Below, in pieces: positions 5,911 to 6,141 of a DNA stretch of 6,141 nucleotides (the first letter of the stretch is position 1; each line of letters begins with the position of its first letter). The notes under the pieces were generated by a model. The model made no database searches, had not been told where the DNA came from, and saw only the letters and a list, made by a program, of their open reading frames with translations. Source of the stretch: an uncultured Kouleothrix sp. (GTDB lineage Bacteria; Chloroflexota; Chloroflexia; Chloroflexales; Roseiflexaceae); NCBI GenBank assembly GCA_937858455.1, contig CALLYN010000680.1, positions 1 through 6,141 on the forward strand, in the 5' to 3' direction. Both the position numbers and the translations under genes were made by a program.

Positions 5911-5927
5911 TATCGCTTGTTATCGCT
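5911..5927. promoter_or_regulatory. Candidate regulator-binding direct repeat
   Basis: TATCGCT occurs at 5911-5917 and 5921-5927, a 10-base start-to-start spacing, in the leader of the response regulator gene. OmpR/PhoB-type regulators typically bind tandem direct repeats about one helical turn apart. Looser TTCGCTT-like words lie at 5984-5990. It sits downstream of the predicted promoter, which would favour negative autoregulation. Tentative. Confidence 0.3.
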
Positions 5928-5993
5928 CGGGCCGTACCAATTCTTTTGCGCTCGGCTCCAATCATAGCACGCGATTCTTAAGGTTCGCTTGGA

Positions 5994-6002
5994 ATTATAC
6001 CA
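5994..6002 (-). promoter_or_regulatory. Extended -10 promoter of the two-component operon
   Basis: The minus strand reads TGGTATAAT, a perfect extended -10 element. No convincing -35 hexamer is visible 16-18 bases further upstream. The predicted transcription start near 5987 gives a leader of about 80 bases to the ATG at 5905. Confidence 0.6.
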
Positions 6003-6052
6003 ACTCCGTTTGATTACTTGTGTTTTTGTGTTGGGCAAGCACATGCTGCACA

Positions 6053-6097
6053 TTGGTGATGGTGCGGCGCGGCTTCGCCGCGCCGCACCATCACCAA
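6053..6097. repeat. Perfect 21-bp palindrome
   Basis: Bases 6053-6073 pair without mismatch with 6077-6097 around loop TTC. The inner half is GC only (GCGGCGCGGC) and the outer half is TTGGTGATGGT. The tip GGC-TTC-GCC matches the smaller hairpins. It lies upstream of the two-component promoter, so for that operon it is not a terminator; it could end a gene beyond the right edge that points left. Confidence 0.8.
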
Positions 6098-6106
6098 GAT
6101 TTCTGC

Positions 6107-6138
6107 GGGGGCGGCTTCGCCGCCCCCAAACCCCCACC
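6107..6138. repeat. GC hairpin repeat with C-rich tail, right copy
   Basis: Stem GGGGGCGGC (6107-6115) pairs with GCCGCCCCC (6119-6127), loop TTC, tail AAACCCCCACC (6128-6138). It is identical to bases 1-32 except for the loop, which is GAA there. It is nine bases from the 6053-6097 palindrome, echoing the paired hairpins at 3745-3819. Confidence 0.75.
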
Positions 6139-6141
6139 GTG

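Noticed and set aside
5906..5965. Longer response regulator start at 5965
   Set aside because: It adds 20 residues with no receiver homology and has no better ribosome binding site than the ATG at 5905.
1..6141. CRISPR array, toxin-antitoxin, phage or other defence system
   Set aside because: The repeats are few, unevenly spaced and palindromic without spacer arrays, and none of the six proteins belongs to a known defence or mobile-element family.

Overview
The window is GC-rich, densely packed bacterial chromosomal DNA carrying six protein genes. Strong G/C preference at third codon positions, the gene mix (Rsm22-type methyltransferase, VTT-family and DUF2085 membrane proteins, an OmpR-type two-component pair) and long perfect palindromes between genes would fit a Chloroflexota (Roseiflexus/Kouleothrix-like) genome. 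That assignment is inference from general impression, not from a marker gene. There is no rRNA, tRNA, CRISPR array, transposase, phage gene or recognisable defence system.

Layout, left to right. Bases 1-32 hold a short GC hairpin repeat. Bases 79-1104 (+) encode an Rsm22/METTL17-like methyltransferase associated with the ribosomal small subunit. A 202-base gap holds an imperfect inverted repeat, followed by a convergent TVP38/TMEM64 (VTT) membrane protein (1307-1975, -). A divergent intergenic region carries a 24-bp-stem palindrome and an extended -10 promoter. It leads into a likely two-gene + operon: a DUF2085 membrane protein (2197-2748) and, 30 bases on, a glycerol-3-phosphate-dehydrogenase-like protein (2779-3711). 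Two adjacent hairpins separate this from the convergent two-component operon read leftwards: response regulator (5222-5905, -) then histidine kinase (3862-5229, -), overlapping by 8 bases. Upstream of that operon are an extended -10 promoter, a candidate operator-like direct repeat and two more hairpins reaching the right edge.

Two things stand out. First, the GpsA-like protein keeps the nucleotide-binding fold and the catalytic lysine but lacks the block of about 17 residues that normally holds the substrate-binding D/T/R/N residues, so its substrate is doubtful. Second, every intergenic space holds a palindrome. Most share a GGC-N3-GCC tip and differ in the outer arms, and one lies between divergent genes where a terminator role makes little sense. 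The window also begins and ends in the same 32-base repeat in direct orientation, which may mean it is a contig broken at that repeat. I see no operon that clearly amounts to a new multi-gene system.
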